From Channallabes apus (taxonomy: Eukaryota > Chordata > Actinopteri > Siluriformes > Clariidae), in assembly GCA_030522415.1 (NCBI GenBank), contig CM060107.1:52011807-52075806 (forward strand): DNA of 64,000 bases, given 5' to 3'. The translations under genes were made by a program, and so were the position numbers. This document shows, piece after piece, positions 57,401-63,860 of this stretch (position 1 is its first letter; each line of letters starts with the position of its first letter). Below the pieces are notes generated by a model, which was not told where the DNA came from, did no database searches, and saw only the letters and a program-made list of their open reading frames with translations.

Positions 57401-59774
57401 GCTTTAAAATCTTAAATTCCCACATACAGTATAATGTTTCCTAACACACTATAGGAATCGTAACTGGAGGTTCTACGATGAGAATGAAATGGAATATATA
57501 CAATGGTAATCACCTTCTGTCTCTATGGCCATTAGGTGGACTACAAAGGTTCATGGATGGATGGATGGATGGATGGATGGATGGATGGATCAGTGGCGGC
57601 TGCTAGCTTTTGAAACAAAGGTAGCTCATATTAGGTCTTCATCATAAAATGTTTTATTATAATTACATTTTTCATCATAAAAAATCACCTGCAAATCCGT
57701 ATGGGACTGAACTCGAATATCGGGAGATTCGAGTTCAGTCCCATGCGGATTGAGAGGCGTTTCTAGGATTTTCAGGTAAGGGGGGCTCAGCCCCATAGAT
57801 GTTTAACACAGAATCAGTGCTCAAATGAGTCTTCTTGATTAGAACATGCTGTTTACCGTATAAACCTTTTTCTATGTACAGGTACAATAAAAAAATATAA
57901 CCAGAAAACAGCATATAACTTTAAACTTACATTGATTAGCAATATAAACAACACACCTATGAGGCTGGACAATGGAATAAACTGTGTGGGGGCCAATAGT
58001 GTCAAACATTTATCTGTTAAATCTTTGACAATACTGATGCTTTTTGTTGGAAACTGGCCGACATAAAAAATGTGAAAAAAAGTTTTTGATGCAATGACTT
58101 CAATCAATGTTGGGGACACAGTGTTAATGTGCCTGAGAGGCTGCGCTTTCAGAGAACTGAACTGTAGAACTGGAGATGGAAGGTTTTTCAAGTCACATGG
58201 TTGTGGGTCTCCAAACGAGCAGCAGGCCTGAAGAATAGAACATCTTTTTTTTCATGTGACTTGAAAAACCTTCCATCTACAGTTAAATATAAATATTAAA
58301 GCTTTGATCATGTTATCTAGTTTAAATTAGTCTTTTAGCTACATAAATAATACAGTAGGTTCTCTATTCAACCCCTTAAAATTTCATAGCTATTAGGCTA
58401 TTTATTCAAATTCATTAATATAGACAAACATTGTTTTAATGTAATTAAACAAAGCATACAGTATGTTTAATATAATTCTTTTTTGTTTGTTTGTTTCTAT
58501 TCATTAAAAAAGTTACTTTTTCTTAATAAAAGTGATTAAAACCCTACTCTAAGGCTAATAAATGTATTTTACGATTTGGGACATTATTTAATATAATATT
58601 TATTACAAAAAACAGGATTTTTCTATCTCTGTAAATCACACTGCTATACAGTTAAACGAGGCACTGAATGCTGTCTGTCACTATTTTTAATCATTTATGT
58701 TCATAACTCTATGGTAGTTAATGCCATATGCACTGTGTAGTGTTTTATATAGACAGTTAGGTTTTCCAATTAAAACAGTAACAGCATGATTGATGTATAA
58801 AGTAGACTGTAGGGTCATAGAGTCTGTATTAAGGGCTTCATGTTCACTAGAGGAAACAGCTGGTGTGATGAGGGTGAACACAGTGAAGATTTAACTGATT
58901 AATCCCTCATGACATTTTGTAAACTGTATTTATGAGAAAGGACTGCACTGATGCAGATATAACAATTTATCGAAAAACACACACCTTGACTTAATCCTCC
59001 CTCTGTGATGGTGAATTGAAGACCTGCTGAAACACGGTGAGGAGCCGAAGTCTGCCGACACTTTCATATCAAATTTAAAGGGTTACGATGATGGGGGACC
59101 AGCAATTTGTGTGAAGTTTATGGAGAATTTTTAGGGGGGCTGAGTACAAATGTTAGGGGGGATATAGCCCCCCCTAAAAATCTGATGTATACTTAAAACA
59201 TGCTGTCAATCAAAAAGGGGTTCCGCCGTTTAAACAGCTCCTCCAATCATCATGCAGCAGCCCAGCGTCCTGTCCCGCCCACTGCTCCATTCACCCCCAG
59301 AGAAGCTGAGCGTCCGTGGGAGGGACAATTTTGGTGCATTCATCCAAATACCGTCCAGCTTTTCTGAAGTGGAAAAAGCTAGTCTGTGCTTCCCCATAGA
59401 GCTCCAGTGAAGCTGGGCTTCAGGGGGAGGGTTTAACGTGCTGTGCTGCACGGAAATGTATGACAAGAAAATCGCGTCAAACAATCTACAATAAATACCT
59501 GATTCTGAACGAGCTAGTCATGAAGTTGAACGCGTTCTAGCGCACTTTTATTAAAACCAATATAAATACGACAGTGCATATATGAGCATTTGTTTTCTGA
59601 CATACTGTAGTAGGGGAAGCTGAGCTTCCCTTGTAGTCTTAGAGCAGCCGCCACTGGGATGGATGGATGGATGGATGGATGGACACACCATGAACAGAGA
59701 GAGAGAGAGAGAACAATAGACTCACCTTCAGTGACATAAAGCTGCATGAAGAGGAGAAGAAAACACACCTGCAT
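42086..59774 (-). CDS. Candidate chimeric two-Ig receptor (unit 3 5' half + unit 2 3' half)
   Basis: Exons on the minus strand: signal peptide 59726-59774, Ig1 53619-53933, Ig2 53088-53399, stalk A 52723-52788, stalk B 52544-52612, stalk A' 43155-43220, stalk B' 42976-43044, TM 42466-42570, tail 42305-42372, terminal 42086-42196. All extracellular and TM junctions are phase 1, so the joins are in frame. The result would be a type I membrane protein with two V-type Ig domains, a doubled Thr/Pro stalk and one TM helix. An in-frame TGA in the tail exon would stop it after KHRGQR, before the tyrosine exon. Unit 3 has no TM exon of its own and unit 2 has no Ig exons. That they splice together is inference: an 8-kb intron packed with DIRS, BEL and RTE sequence lies between, and an old 3' flank block sits inside it. 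Confidence 0.5.
42228..42270. repeat. (CA)n microsatellite
   Basis: About 20 CA dinucleotides in the intron between tail and terminal exons of unit 2. A (TG)n tract also lies at 42430-42463, adjacent to the TM exon donor. Confidence 0.95.
42305..42372 (-). CDS. Unit 2 cytoplasmic exon with premature stop
   Basis: A 68-bp exon has acceptor CATGCTGTAG and donor GTGAATAAAA; phase 1 in and phase 0 out. In this frame it reads GQR then TGA (42362-42364), where unit 1 has CGA: a CpG-type transition. A different frame is open ([18 protein letters not shown]), but it does not fit the neighbouring phases. Confidence 0.55.
42466..42570 (-). CDS. Unit 2 transmembrane exon
   Basis: A 105-bp phase 1-1 exon has acceptor TTCTGTTCCACACAG and donor GTACACAC. 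It encodes [11 protein letters not shown], then the hydrophobic helix [19 protein letters not shown] and WKHR as the stop-transfer. Unit 1 has lost this exon by a deletion between short TGCAC repeats. Confidence 0.75.
42976..43044 (-). CDS. Unit 2 stalk exon B
   Basis: A 69-bp phase 1-1 exon, acceptor CACTTCCTGTAG, donor GTAATGTTC. It encodes [20 protein letters not shown], a Thr-rich membrane-proximal linker. It is nearly identical to 52544-52612 and 10410-10478. Confidence 0.7.
43155..43220 (-). CDS. Unit 2 stalk exon A
   Basis: A 66-bp phase 1-1 exon, acceptor CTCTCCTTGCAG, donor GTACCTCAC. It encodes [20 protein letters not shown], Pro/Thr-rich. It matches 52723-52788 almost exactly. Confidence 0.7.
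43402..43758 (+). mobile_element. SINE, 15-bp TSD, with empty site in unit 3
   Basis: The element is flanked by ACATTTTGTTATCCA (43387-43401, 43759-43773). The paralogous sequence near 52974-52992 has a single copy, so this insertion postdates the duplication of units 2 and 3. Same family as 35123-35525, 5'-truncated, with a (GAAT)n tail. Confidence 0.88.
43821..43960 (-). mobile_element. SINE 3' fragment, 11-bp TSD
   Basis: This is the 3' end of the same SINE family in reverse, starting with an (ATTC)n tail. It is flanked by TAGTATTTCAT (43810-43820, 43961-43971). Confidence 0.85.
44000..44530. repeat. Receptor-flank block, copy C
   Basis: Matches copies A and B up to CCGCAATCTC (44326). 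It is then interrupted by about 130 bp of unrelated AT-rich sequence and resumes (CATGTGAATGAAAAAATCC, AATGAAAGATTAAATAATC) until the DIRS insertion. The rest of the block continues at about 51869. It marks the ancestral 3' end of unit 3. Confidence 0.7.
45112..45705 (-). pseudogene. DIRS tyrosine recombinase
   Basis: A 197-codon open frame contains [18 protein letters not shown] (core-binding domain) and [20 protein letters not shown], where the catalytic Arg of box A lies, followed by the [12 protein letters not shown] linker. It ends before a complete box B, where a frame change is needed. In DIRS elements this enzyme replaces integrase. Confidence 0.8.
45733..46770 (-). pseudogene. DIRS RNase H and methyltransferase-position linker
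   Basis: 46267-46770 starts [20 protein letters not shown] (RT thumb), then the RNase H motifs [31 protein letters not shown] and [16 protein letters not shown]. 45733-46227 continues [20 protein letters not shown] and [20 protein letters not shown], the segment that in DIRS precedes the recombinase. The frames are offset at about 46250. Confidence 0.82.
46771..47423 (-). repeat. BEL/Pao 3' LTR, 653 bp
   Basis: It ends CACTTACA on plus, and the purine-rich AATTAGGGGCTGGAA (minus) lies directly upstream in element sense, acting as polypurine tract. It contains an imperfect internal AACAACCTGTTTGCTGTATC repeat. Confidence 0.75.
47640..48720 (-). pseudogene. BEL/Pao integrase end and RNase H fragment
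   Basis: 47640-47800 reads [20 protein letters not shown] and [18 protein letters not shown], the integrase C-terminus. 47793-48365 reads [20 protein letters not shown] and [20 protein letters not shown], the segment before it. 48388-48718 reads [20 protein letters not shown] and [13 protein letters not shown] from RNase H. Most of the integrase core is missing, so the element is non-functional. Confidence 0.82.
49026..50534 (-). pseudogene. RTE reverse transcriptase region
   Basis: 50139-50534 and 50021-50245 give the fingers ([20 protein letters not shown]). 49619-49807 gives the palm, where the catalytic box reads FADN (about 49742-49753) rather than FADD. 49026-49622 gives the C-terminal region with [20 protein letters not shown] and [20 protein letters not shown]. 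The altered Asp and shifts make it dead. Confidence 0.82.
51071..51697 (-). pseudogene. RTE endonuclease
   Basis: 51389-51697 has [20 protein letters not shown] and the [13 protein letters not shown] box with the catalytic Glu. 51071-51343 has VISGYAPP-like [20 protein letters not shown] and [13 protein letters not shown] with the Asp-x-Asn pair. The frame is lost between 51343 and 51389. Confidence 0.85.
51869..52135. repeat. Remainder of flank block C and Tc1-MITE left half
   Basis: 51869-51990 matches 41226-41345. 51997-52110 matches the left half of the MITE at 41411. The TM, tail and terminal exons expected to follow (as in unit 2) are missing here, so a deletion ends at about 52110-52140. 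Confidence 0.7.
52160..52330 (-). mobile_element. tRNA-derived SINE (V-SINE-like)
   Basis: The minus strand has A box TAGCTCAGTGGTTAAGG, B box GGTTCAAACCC and the tail GTAAGTTGCTCTGGATAAG common to several fish SINEs. It lies where the TM/tail exons of unit 3 should be. Confidence 0.8.
52544..52612 (-). CDS. Unit 3 stalk exon B
   Basis: A 69-bp phase 1-1 exon, acceptor CACTTCCTGTAG, donor GTAATGATC. It encodes [20 protein letters not shown]. It is the last identifiable exon of unit 3 before the deletion. Confidence 0.75.
52723..52788 (-). CDS. Unit 3 stalk exon A
   Basis: A 66-bp phase 1-1 exon, acceptor CTCTACTTGTAG, donor GTACCTCAC. It encodes a Pro/Thr-rich linker [20 protein letters not shown]. 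Confidence 0.75.
53088..53399 (-). CDS. Unit 3 Ig exon 2 (V-type domain)
   Basis: A 312-bp phase 1-1 exon. It encodes [20 protein letters not shown], the B-strand Cys in LLSCSC, core Trp in [27 protein letters not shown] and [15 protein letters not shown] with the F-strand Cys. There is an NLS glycosylation site. The domain is about 104 residues, normal for a single V-set domain. The acceptor is TCATTCTCCAG, with an L2 tail inserted only about 10 bp upstream of it; the donor is GTAAAATTAC. Confidence 0.8.
53411..53531 (-). mobile_element. L2 3'-tail insertion, 7-bp TSD
   Basis: A 121-bp fragment contains the L2 3' end (TTGTTAAAAGCGCTATACAA, GAATTG repeats). It is flanked by AGAATGA (53404-53410, 53532-53538). 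Unit 1 has the empty site at 11170-11176. Confidence 0.85.
53619..53933 (-). CDS. Unit 3 Ig exon 1 (V-type domain)
   Basis: A 315-bp phase 1-1 exon, acceptor GTGTTCCTACAG, donor GTAAATGACTC. It encodes [40 protein letters not shown] (Cys, Trp), [20 protein letters not shown] and [20 protein letters not shown] (Cys, N-glycosylation NLT). An extra Cys close to the N-terminus and the CSC doublet suggest a second disulphide. The same exon in unit 1 is destroyed by two transposons. Confidence 0.8.
54000..54785. other. Intron sequence, no gene seen
   Basis: Intron 1 of unit 3. 54640-54780 read on plus has a weak Leu-rich helix ([20 protein letters not shown]) reminiscent of a gypsy integrase tail, but it is too short to call. 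Confidence 0.4.
54830..55999 (+). pseudogene. LINE ORF2, first part (linker and RT fingers)
   Basis: A 389-codon frame includes [20 protein letters not shown] (RT motif 0-1), [40 protein letters not shown] and [14 protein letters not shown], which has the first catalytic Asp. The frame then runs out at 55999 and continues in another frame, so the polyprotein is broken by a small indel near 55965. The endonuclease is truncated. Confidence 0.85.
56059..56889 (+). pseudogene. LINE ORF2, second part (RT palm and C-terminus)
   Basis: A 276-codon frame contains [20 protein letters not shown], the catalytic FADD at 56191-56202, [24 protein letters not shown] and the C-terminal [18 protein letters not shown]. 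Few mutations suggest recent activity of the source element. It ends with a stop at 56887. Confidence 0.85.
57246..57555. other. Intron sequence, no gene seen
   Basis: No recognisable features apart from ordinary AT-rich DNA leading into a (GGAT)n tract at 57553-57590. Confidence 0.5.
57694..57751. repeat. Hairpin, 25-bp arms
   Basis: GGGACTGAACTCGAAT is inverted as ATTCGAGTTCAGTCCC around an 8-base loop, with arms extending to 25 bp with one mismatch. Confidence 0.9.
58174..58278. repeat. Hairpin, perfect 26-bp arms
   Basis: Arms at 58174-58199 and 58253-58278 are exact reverse complements (core GGTTTTTCAAGTCACATG). The loop is 53 bases. Confidence 0.92.
59726..59774 (-). CDS. Unit 3 signal-peptide exon
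   Basis: The ATG at 59772-59774 starts [17 protein letters not shown], a hydrophobic signal peptide. The exon ends with a phase-1 G and donor GTGAGTCTATTG. This ATG is preferred because the same codon and peptide are conserved in unit 1 (29116-29164). The upstream sequence is the 5' UTR, conserved between units for about 100 bp. A young LTR promoter lies about 330 bp upstream in the same orientation. Confidence 0.8.
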
Positions 59775-60107
59775 TCTTACTGAGGACCCAAATACACATT
59801 AATCCAAAGAGAGAATTAGAGCAGAACACAGACTGACTGCACTGTCTCGTCTCATCATAATAAACACACTCTAAAGATCTAAAGTGTATTTGTGTGTTGT
59901 ACATCAGATGTTGCCATTTCAACAACCAATGAAACATAGTGAGAACAGTATGATTTTATACAAAACTGTATTATCCAGATGTTGTTTATCCAGAACTTTC
60001 ATGGTTCTGAACATTTAATTTATGCAAATCCTCTCCCAAATATATAACCAGATGCTTAATGTGCTTAATGTTTATAATAAATAAAAGAAGCATTCATTAC
60101 ATATAGG
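59775..60107. other. Upstream region of receptor unit 3
   Basis: The first about 100 bp is similar to the region upstream of unit 1's signal exon. No clear TATA box was found; an AATAAA-rich stretch lies at 60075-60085. Confidence 0.5.
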
Positions 60108-60192
60108 TGTCACGTTTGTTCCCCTTACTGTGTCTGTGTCGGCCGTGTTTGTGAGGCATGATCGCGGAGGCGAGCTGACGGTTAACAAAGTC

Positions 60193-60198
60193 TTTATT
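60193..60198 (-). terminator. LTR polyadenylation signal AATAAA
   Basis: AATAAA on minus in the context GAAAATAAAGACTTTG, about 90 bp downstream of the TATA box, as expected for an LTR R region. Confidence 0.65.
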
Positions 60199-60284
60199 TT
60201 CACAATAAACATAAACAAAACCACTCCAACACAAACTACGTAAATTAGACGGTTGCTAGACGCCTGACTGGAGTCCAGCCAGGC

Positions 60285-60292
60285 TATTTATA
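60285..60292 (-). promoter_or_regulatory. LTR TATA box
   Basis: TATAAATA on minus; predicted start about 60255. The identical box of the 5' LTR is at 63911-63918. Confidence 0.7.
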
Positions 60293-60326
60293 GCACTAAA
60301 CATCCACCAATAATCAAATTAACTTC

Positions 60327-60364
60327 CCTCGGTTCAGGTGAGCTTCTACGTCACCTGACCGAGG
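60327..60364. promoter_or_regulatory. U3 hairpin conserved with the solo LTR
   Basis: CCTCGGTTCAGGTGA and TCACCTGACCGAGG inverted arms. The solo LTR at 25426-25464 has the same arms with one change, although flanking sequence differs much more. Confidence 0.65.
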
Positions 60365-60470
60365 TGCAAACCGGGAAATGAAGTCAAACTTAACCAAAAT
60401 CAAACTACAACACAAAAGACAACGAAAATACTAATGGCGCTCTGGCGCCATCTAGTGGTTAACCGTTACA

Positions 60471-63400
60471 TTACCCCCCCTCTAAAAAATGCTCCTCCCG
60501 GAGCATCACCGGAGGCCCCGGACACCCAACCCAATGTTCTACCTTTAGCCTCCTATCCAGGAGGCTGGGTGACGGGGCTGGAGGCATGCTCTGCGGTTGC
60601 TGGGCTGGAAGCATGCTCGGCGGCTGCAGAGCTAGAGAAGCGCTCGGCTGCTGCTGAGCTGGAGAAGCGCTCGGCGGCTGCTGAGCTGGAGAAGCGCTCG
60701 GTTGCTGCTGAGCTGGAGAAGCGCTCGGCTGCTGCTGAGCTGGAGAAGCGCTCGGCGGCTGCTGAGCTGGAGAAGCGCTCGGCGGCTGCTGAGCTGGAGA
60801 AGCGCTCGGCTGCTGCTGAGCTGGAGAAGCGCTCGGCTGCTGCTGAGCTGGAGAAGCGCTCGGATGCTGCTGAGCTGGAAGCGTGCTCGGATGCTGCTGA
60901 GCTGGAAGCGTGCTCGGATGCTGCTGAGCTGGAAGCGTGCTCGGATGCTGCTGAGCTGGAAGCGTGCTCGGATGCTGCTGAGCTGGAAGCGTGCTCGGAT
61001 GCTGCTGAGCTGGAAGCGTGCTCGACGCAGGCGTTGGAGCGGTCACTGCGCTCGACGCAGGCGTTGGAGCGGTCACTGCGCTCGACGCAGGCGTTGGGGC
61101 GGTCACTGCGCTCGACGCCGGCGTTGGGGCGGTCACTGCGCTCGTAGACGGCGTTGGGGCGGTCACTGCGCTCGTAGACGGCGTGGGAGCGGTCACTGCG
61201 CTCGTAGACGGCGTGGGAGCGGTCACTGCGCTCGTAGACGGCGTGGGAGCGGTCACTGCGCTCGTAGACGGCGTGGGAGCGGTCACTGCGCTCGTAGACG
61301 GCGTGGGAGCGGTCACTGCGCTCGTAGACGGCGTGGGAGCGGTCACTGCGCTCGTAGACGGCGTGGGAGCGGTCACTGCGCTCGTAGACGGCGTGGGAGC
61401 GGTCACTGCGCTCGTAGACGACGTGGGAGCGGTCACTGCGCTCGTAGACGGCGTGGGAGCGGTCACTGCGCTCGTAGACGGCGTGGGAGCGGTCACTGCG
61501 CTCGTAGACGGCGTGGGAGCGGTCACTGCGCTCGACGGAGGCGTTGGAGCGCTCACTGCGCTCGACGGAGGCGTTGGAGCGCTCACTGCGCTCGACGGAG
61601 GCGTTGGAGCGCTCACTGCGCTCGACGGAGGCGTTGGCGCGCTCACTGCGCTCGACGGAGGCGTTGGAGCGCTCACTGCGCTCGACGACGGCCCTGGAGC
61701 GTGCAGTGCGCTCGACGACGGCCCTGGAGCGTGCACGACGCTCGACGACGGCCCTGGAGCGTGCACGACGCTCGACGACGGCTCTGGAGCGTGCACGACG
61801 CTCGACGACGGCTCTGGAGCGTGCACGACGCTCGACGACGGCTCGGGAGCGTGCAGTGCGCTCGACAGCGGCGTTGGAGCGTGCAGTGCGCTCGACACAG
61901 GCGTTGGAGCGTGCAGTGCGCTCGACAGCGGCGTTGGAGCGTGCAGTGCGCTCGACAGCGGCGTTGGAGCGCGCAGTGCGCTCGACAGCGGCGTTGGAGC
62001 GTGCAGTGCGCTCGACAGCGGCGTTGGAGCGTGCAGCGTGCTCGACGGCTCAACGTCGTCCTCAAAGCCGGGAGGCGGCGGCAGAACAGGTGCATGGGAC
62101 AGCGGCTGCTGGCGTGCTAGCTCGCTATCCTCGAAGCCGGGAGGCGGCAGCAGAACAGGTGCATGGGACAGCGGCTGTTGGCGTGCTAGCTCGCTATCCT
62201 CGAAGCCGGGAGGCGGCAGCAGAACAGGTGCATGGGACAGCGGCTGCTGGCGTGCTAGCTCGCTATCCTCGAAGCCGGGAGGCGGCGGCAGAACAGGTGC
62301 CTTGGTCGTTGGAGCTTGTGCAGGGCTCGACAGCGTTGGAGCGTGCACGGCGCTTTCCTGCAGCGTTGGAGAGTGCACGTCGCTCTCCTGCAACGTTGGA
62401 GCGTGCATGGTGCTCTCCTGCAGCGTTGGAGCGTGCACGGCGCTCTCCTGCAGCGTTGGAGCGTGCACGGCGCTCTCCTGCAGCGTTGGAGCGTGCACTG
62501 CGCTCGACTGCAGCGTTGGAGCGTGCACGGCGCTTTCCTGCAGCGTTGGAGCGTGCACGGCGCTCGCCTGCAGCCTGGGAGCGTGCACGGAGCTCGCCTG
62601 CAGCGTGGGAGCGTGCACGGAGCTCGTCTGCAGCGTGGGAGCGTGCACGGCGCTCTCCTGCAGCGTTGGAGCGTGCACGGCGCTCTCCTGCAGCGTTGGA
62701 GCGTGCACGGCGCTCTCCTGCAGCGTTGGAGCGTGCACGGCGCTCGCCTGCAGGGTGGGAGCGTGCACGGCGCTCGCCTGCAGCCTGGGAGCGTGCACGG
62801 AGCTCGCCTGCAGCGTGGGAGCGTGCACGGAGCTCGTCTGCAGCGTGGGAGCGTGCACGGCGCTCTCCTGCAGCGTTGGAGCGTGCACGGAGCTCGCCTG
62901 CAGCGTTGGAGCGTGCACGGCGCTCTCCTGCAGCGTTGGAGCGTGCACTGCGCTCAATGACGGCTCAACGTCGTTCTCAAAGCCGGGAGGCAGTGGTAAA
63001 ACGGGTGCGTCGGACAGCAGTTGTTGACACGCTGGCTCGCTGTCCTCAAAGCCGAAAGGCGGCGGTAAGACGGGTGCGTTGGACAGCAGCTGTTGACATG
63101 CTGGTTTGCTGTCCTCGAAGCTGGAAGGCGGCGGTAAGACGGGTGCGTCGGACAGCAGCTGTTGATACGCTAGCTCGCTGCTGAGTGTTGGCGAGGGGGG
63201 AGAAAGCTCCGAGCCCGCTTCGCGGTTCTCCTCGAAGTGGAGGATCATCTGCTGGAGCTCCTTTACATACTCCAGCATTTCACTCACCCGCTCCGGCTCC
63301 GGAATCCACCACATGAGCTCCTCCTCTCTCTGCTGCTGCTCTGCCTGGGGTTTTCTTTCCCCCTCGTCACCGCCGTACTTGGGCTTCCTCGCCCTTCTCT

Positions 63401-63860
63401 TCCGGCCAGTGCGGGGAACCACGTGACCCCGTGCCGCGTCGCCCCTGAATGGCGTCCGCCGAATGGCGAGCCTGCAGCCCTCCCAGCTTTGTGGTGTCTC
63501 TTTCTCTCTCTCCTCGCTGCTCTCTCGCAGGTGCTCCTGCTCCTCCAGCAATCTGTACTCGCAGCTGCGGTACATCTCCTCCTCGTCCTCTACCAGCCCG
63601 ATGTAGTCCCAGCCGTAGCACTCCTCGTCGCTGTCCCGCCAGTTCGCCAGCTCGGGCGAGATGGCTATCGCGCCCCCCCCAAAAAACTTCAGGAGGGGAT
63701 CCTCCGCCATGCCACTTTTTGGGTCTAGCAATCTGTCACGTTTGTTCCCCTTACTGTGTCTGTGTCGGCCGTGTTTGTGAGGCATGATCGCGGAGGCGAG
63801 CTGACGGTTAACAAAGTCTTTATTTTCACAATAAACATAAACAAAACCACTCCAACACAA
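60471..63860 (-). CDS. Repeat-rich ORF of the LTR element, unknown function
   Basis: 1,129 codons, uninterrupted. Possible starts are 63860 and 63785 (both inside the LTR, downstream of its TATA box) or 63710 (MAEDPLLKFFGGG, first in the internal region). The N-terminal 200 residues are unique: acidic (WRDSDEECYGWDY, EDEEEMYRSCEYR), then a basic cluster RTGRKRRARKPK that could be a nuclear signal, then a predicted helix VSEMLEYVKELQQMILHF. The rest is Pro/Ala/Ser-rich tandem repeats: 23-residue APVLPPPPGFEDSELARQQ units, decapeptides of the VHAPTLQESA, ALHAPGPSS, VSAPTPPSSA and VTAPTPSTSA types, and nonapeptides LPAQQHPST/SPAQQQPSA. The unique C-terminus GCPGPPVMLREEHFLEGG ends at a TAA touching the LTR. 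I do not recognise the family; a gag-like or domesticated-like role is speculation. Confidence 0.7.
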   Translation of the reverse strand: MCWSGFVYVYCENKDFVNRQLASAIMPHKHGRHRHSKGNKRDRLLDPKSGMAEDPLLKFFGGGAIAISPELANWRDSDEECYGWDYIGLVEDEEEMYRSCEYRLLEEQEHLRESSEEREKETPQSWEGCRLAIRRTPFRGDAARGHVVPRTGRKRRARKPKYGGDEGERKPQAEQQQREEELMWWIPEPERVSEMLEYVKELQQMILHFEENREAGSELSPPSPTLSSELAYQQLLSDAPVLPPPSSFEDSKPACQQLLSNAPVLPPPFGFEDSEPACQQLLSDAPVLPLPPGFENDVEPSLSAVHAPTLQESAVHAPTLQASSVHAPTLQESAVHAPTLQTSSVHAPTLQASSVHAPRLQASAVHAPTLQASAVHAPTLQESAVHAPTLQESAVHAPTLQESAVHAPTLQTSSVHAPTLQASSVHAPRLQASAVHAPTLQESAVHAPTLQSSAVHAPTLQESAVHAPTLQESAVHAPTLQESTMHAPTLQESDVHSPTLQESAVHAPTLSSPAQAPTTKAPVLPPPPGFEDSELARQQPLSHAPVLLPPPGFEDSELARQQPLSHAPVLLPPPGFEDSELARQQPLSHAPVLPPPPGFEDDVEPSSTLHAPTPLSSALHAPTPLSSALRAPTPLSSALHAPTPLSSALHAPTPVSSALHAPTPLSSALHAPEPSSSVVHAPEPSSSVVHAPEPSSSVVHAPGPSSSVVHAPGPSSSALHAPGPSSSAVSAPTPPSSAVSAPTPPSSAVSAPTPPSSAVSAPTPPSSAVSAPTPPSSAVTAPTPSTSAVTAPTPSTSAVTAPTPSTSAVTAPTSSTSAVTAPTPSTSAVTAPTPSTSAVTAPTPSTSAVTAPTPSTSAVTAPTPSTSAVTAPTPSTSAVTAPTPSTSAVTAPTPSTSAVTAPTPSTSAVTAPTPASSAVTAPTPASSAVTAPTPASSAVTAPTPASSTLPAQQHPSTLPAQQHPSTLPAQQHPSTLPAQQHPSTLPAQQHPSTLPAQQHPSASPAQQQPSASPAQQQPSASPAQQPPSASPAQQPPSASPAQQQPSASPAQQQPSASPAQQPPSASPAQQQPSASLALQPPSMLPAQQPQSMPPAPSPSLLDRRLKVEHWVGCPGPPVMLREEHFLEGG
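60600..61020 (-). repeat. 27-bp coding minisatellite
   Basis: About 15 units of 27 bp (plus CTGCTGAGCTGGAGAAGCGC and 7 more), encoding nine-residue Pro-Ala-Gln-Gln repeats. Confidence 0.9.
61021..62040 (-). repeat. 30-bp coding minisatellite, three variant blocks
   Basis: Exactly 34 units of 30 bp. 61021-61530 has 17 VTAPTPSTSA-type units, 61531-61680 five VSAPTPPSSA-type, and 61681-62040 twelve HAP-type. The period never slips. Confidence 0.92.
62041..62325 (-). repeat. 69-bp coding repeat, block 1
   Basis: Nearly four copies encoding APVLPPPPGFEDSELARQQ plus 4 residues. A related, more diverged block of three copies is at 62960-63185. Confidence 0.88.
62326..62955 (-). repeat. 30-bp coding minisatellite, block 2
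   Basis: 21 units of 30 bp encoding VHAPTLQESA and variants. A 300-bp segment of unit order (62545-62650 and 62745-62850) is itself duplicated. Confidence 0.9.

Larger units (their letters stand above)
57591..59656. mobile_element. hAT-like non-autonomous element with fold-back segments
   Basis: Terminal inverted repeats are CAGTGGCGGCTGCT (57591) and AGCAGCCGCCACTG (ending 59656). GGATGGAT flanks both sides; this could be an 8-bp duplication, but it lies in a (GGAT)n tract and is ambiguous. No transposase was recognised; the 112-codon minus frame at 57853-58191 matches nothing I know. Two strong hairpins are inside (57694-57751 and 58174-58278). Confidence 0.65.
60108..60470 (-). repeat. 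3' LTR, 363 bp
   Basis: TG...CA ends, TATAAATA box at 60285-60292, AATAAA at 60193-60198, and the CCTCGG hairpin at 60327-60364: a complete U3-R-U5. Confidence 0.88.

Noticed and set aside
60434..63184. Plus-strand ORFs of 237, 472, 669 and 546 codons opposite the LTR-element ORF
   Set aside because: They are antisense readings of 27/30-bp repeats with no stops in several frames; none covers the unique ends or follows the LTR promoter direction.
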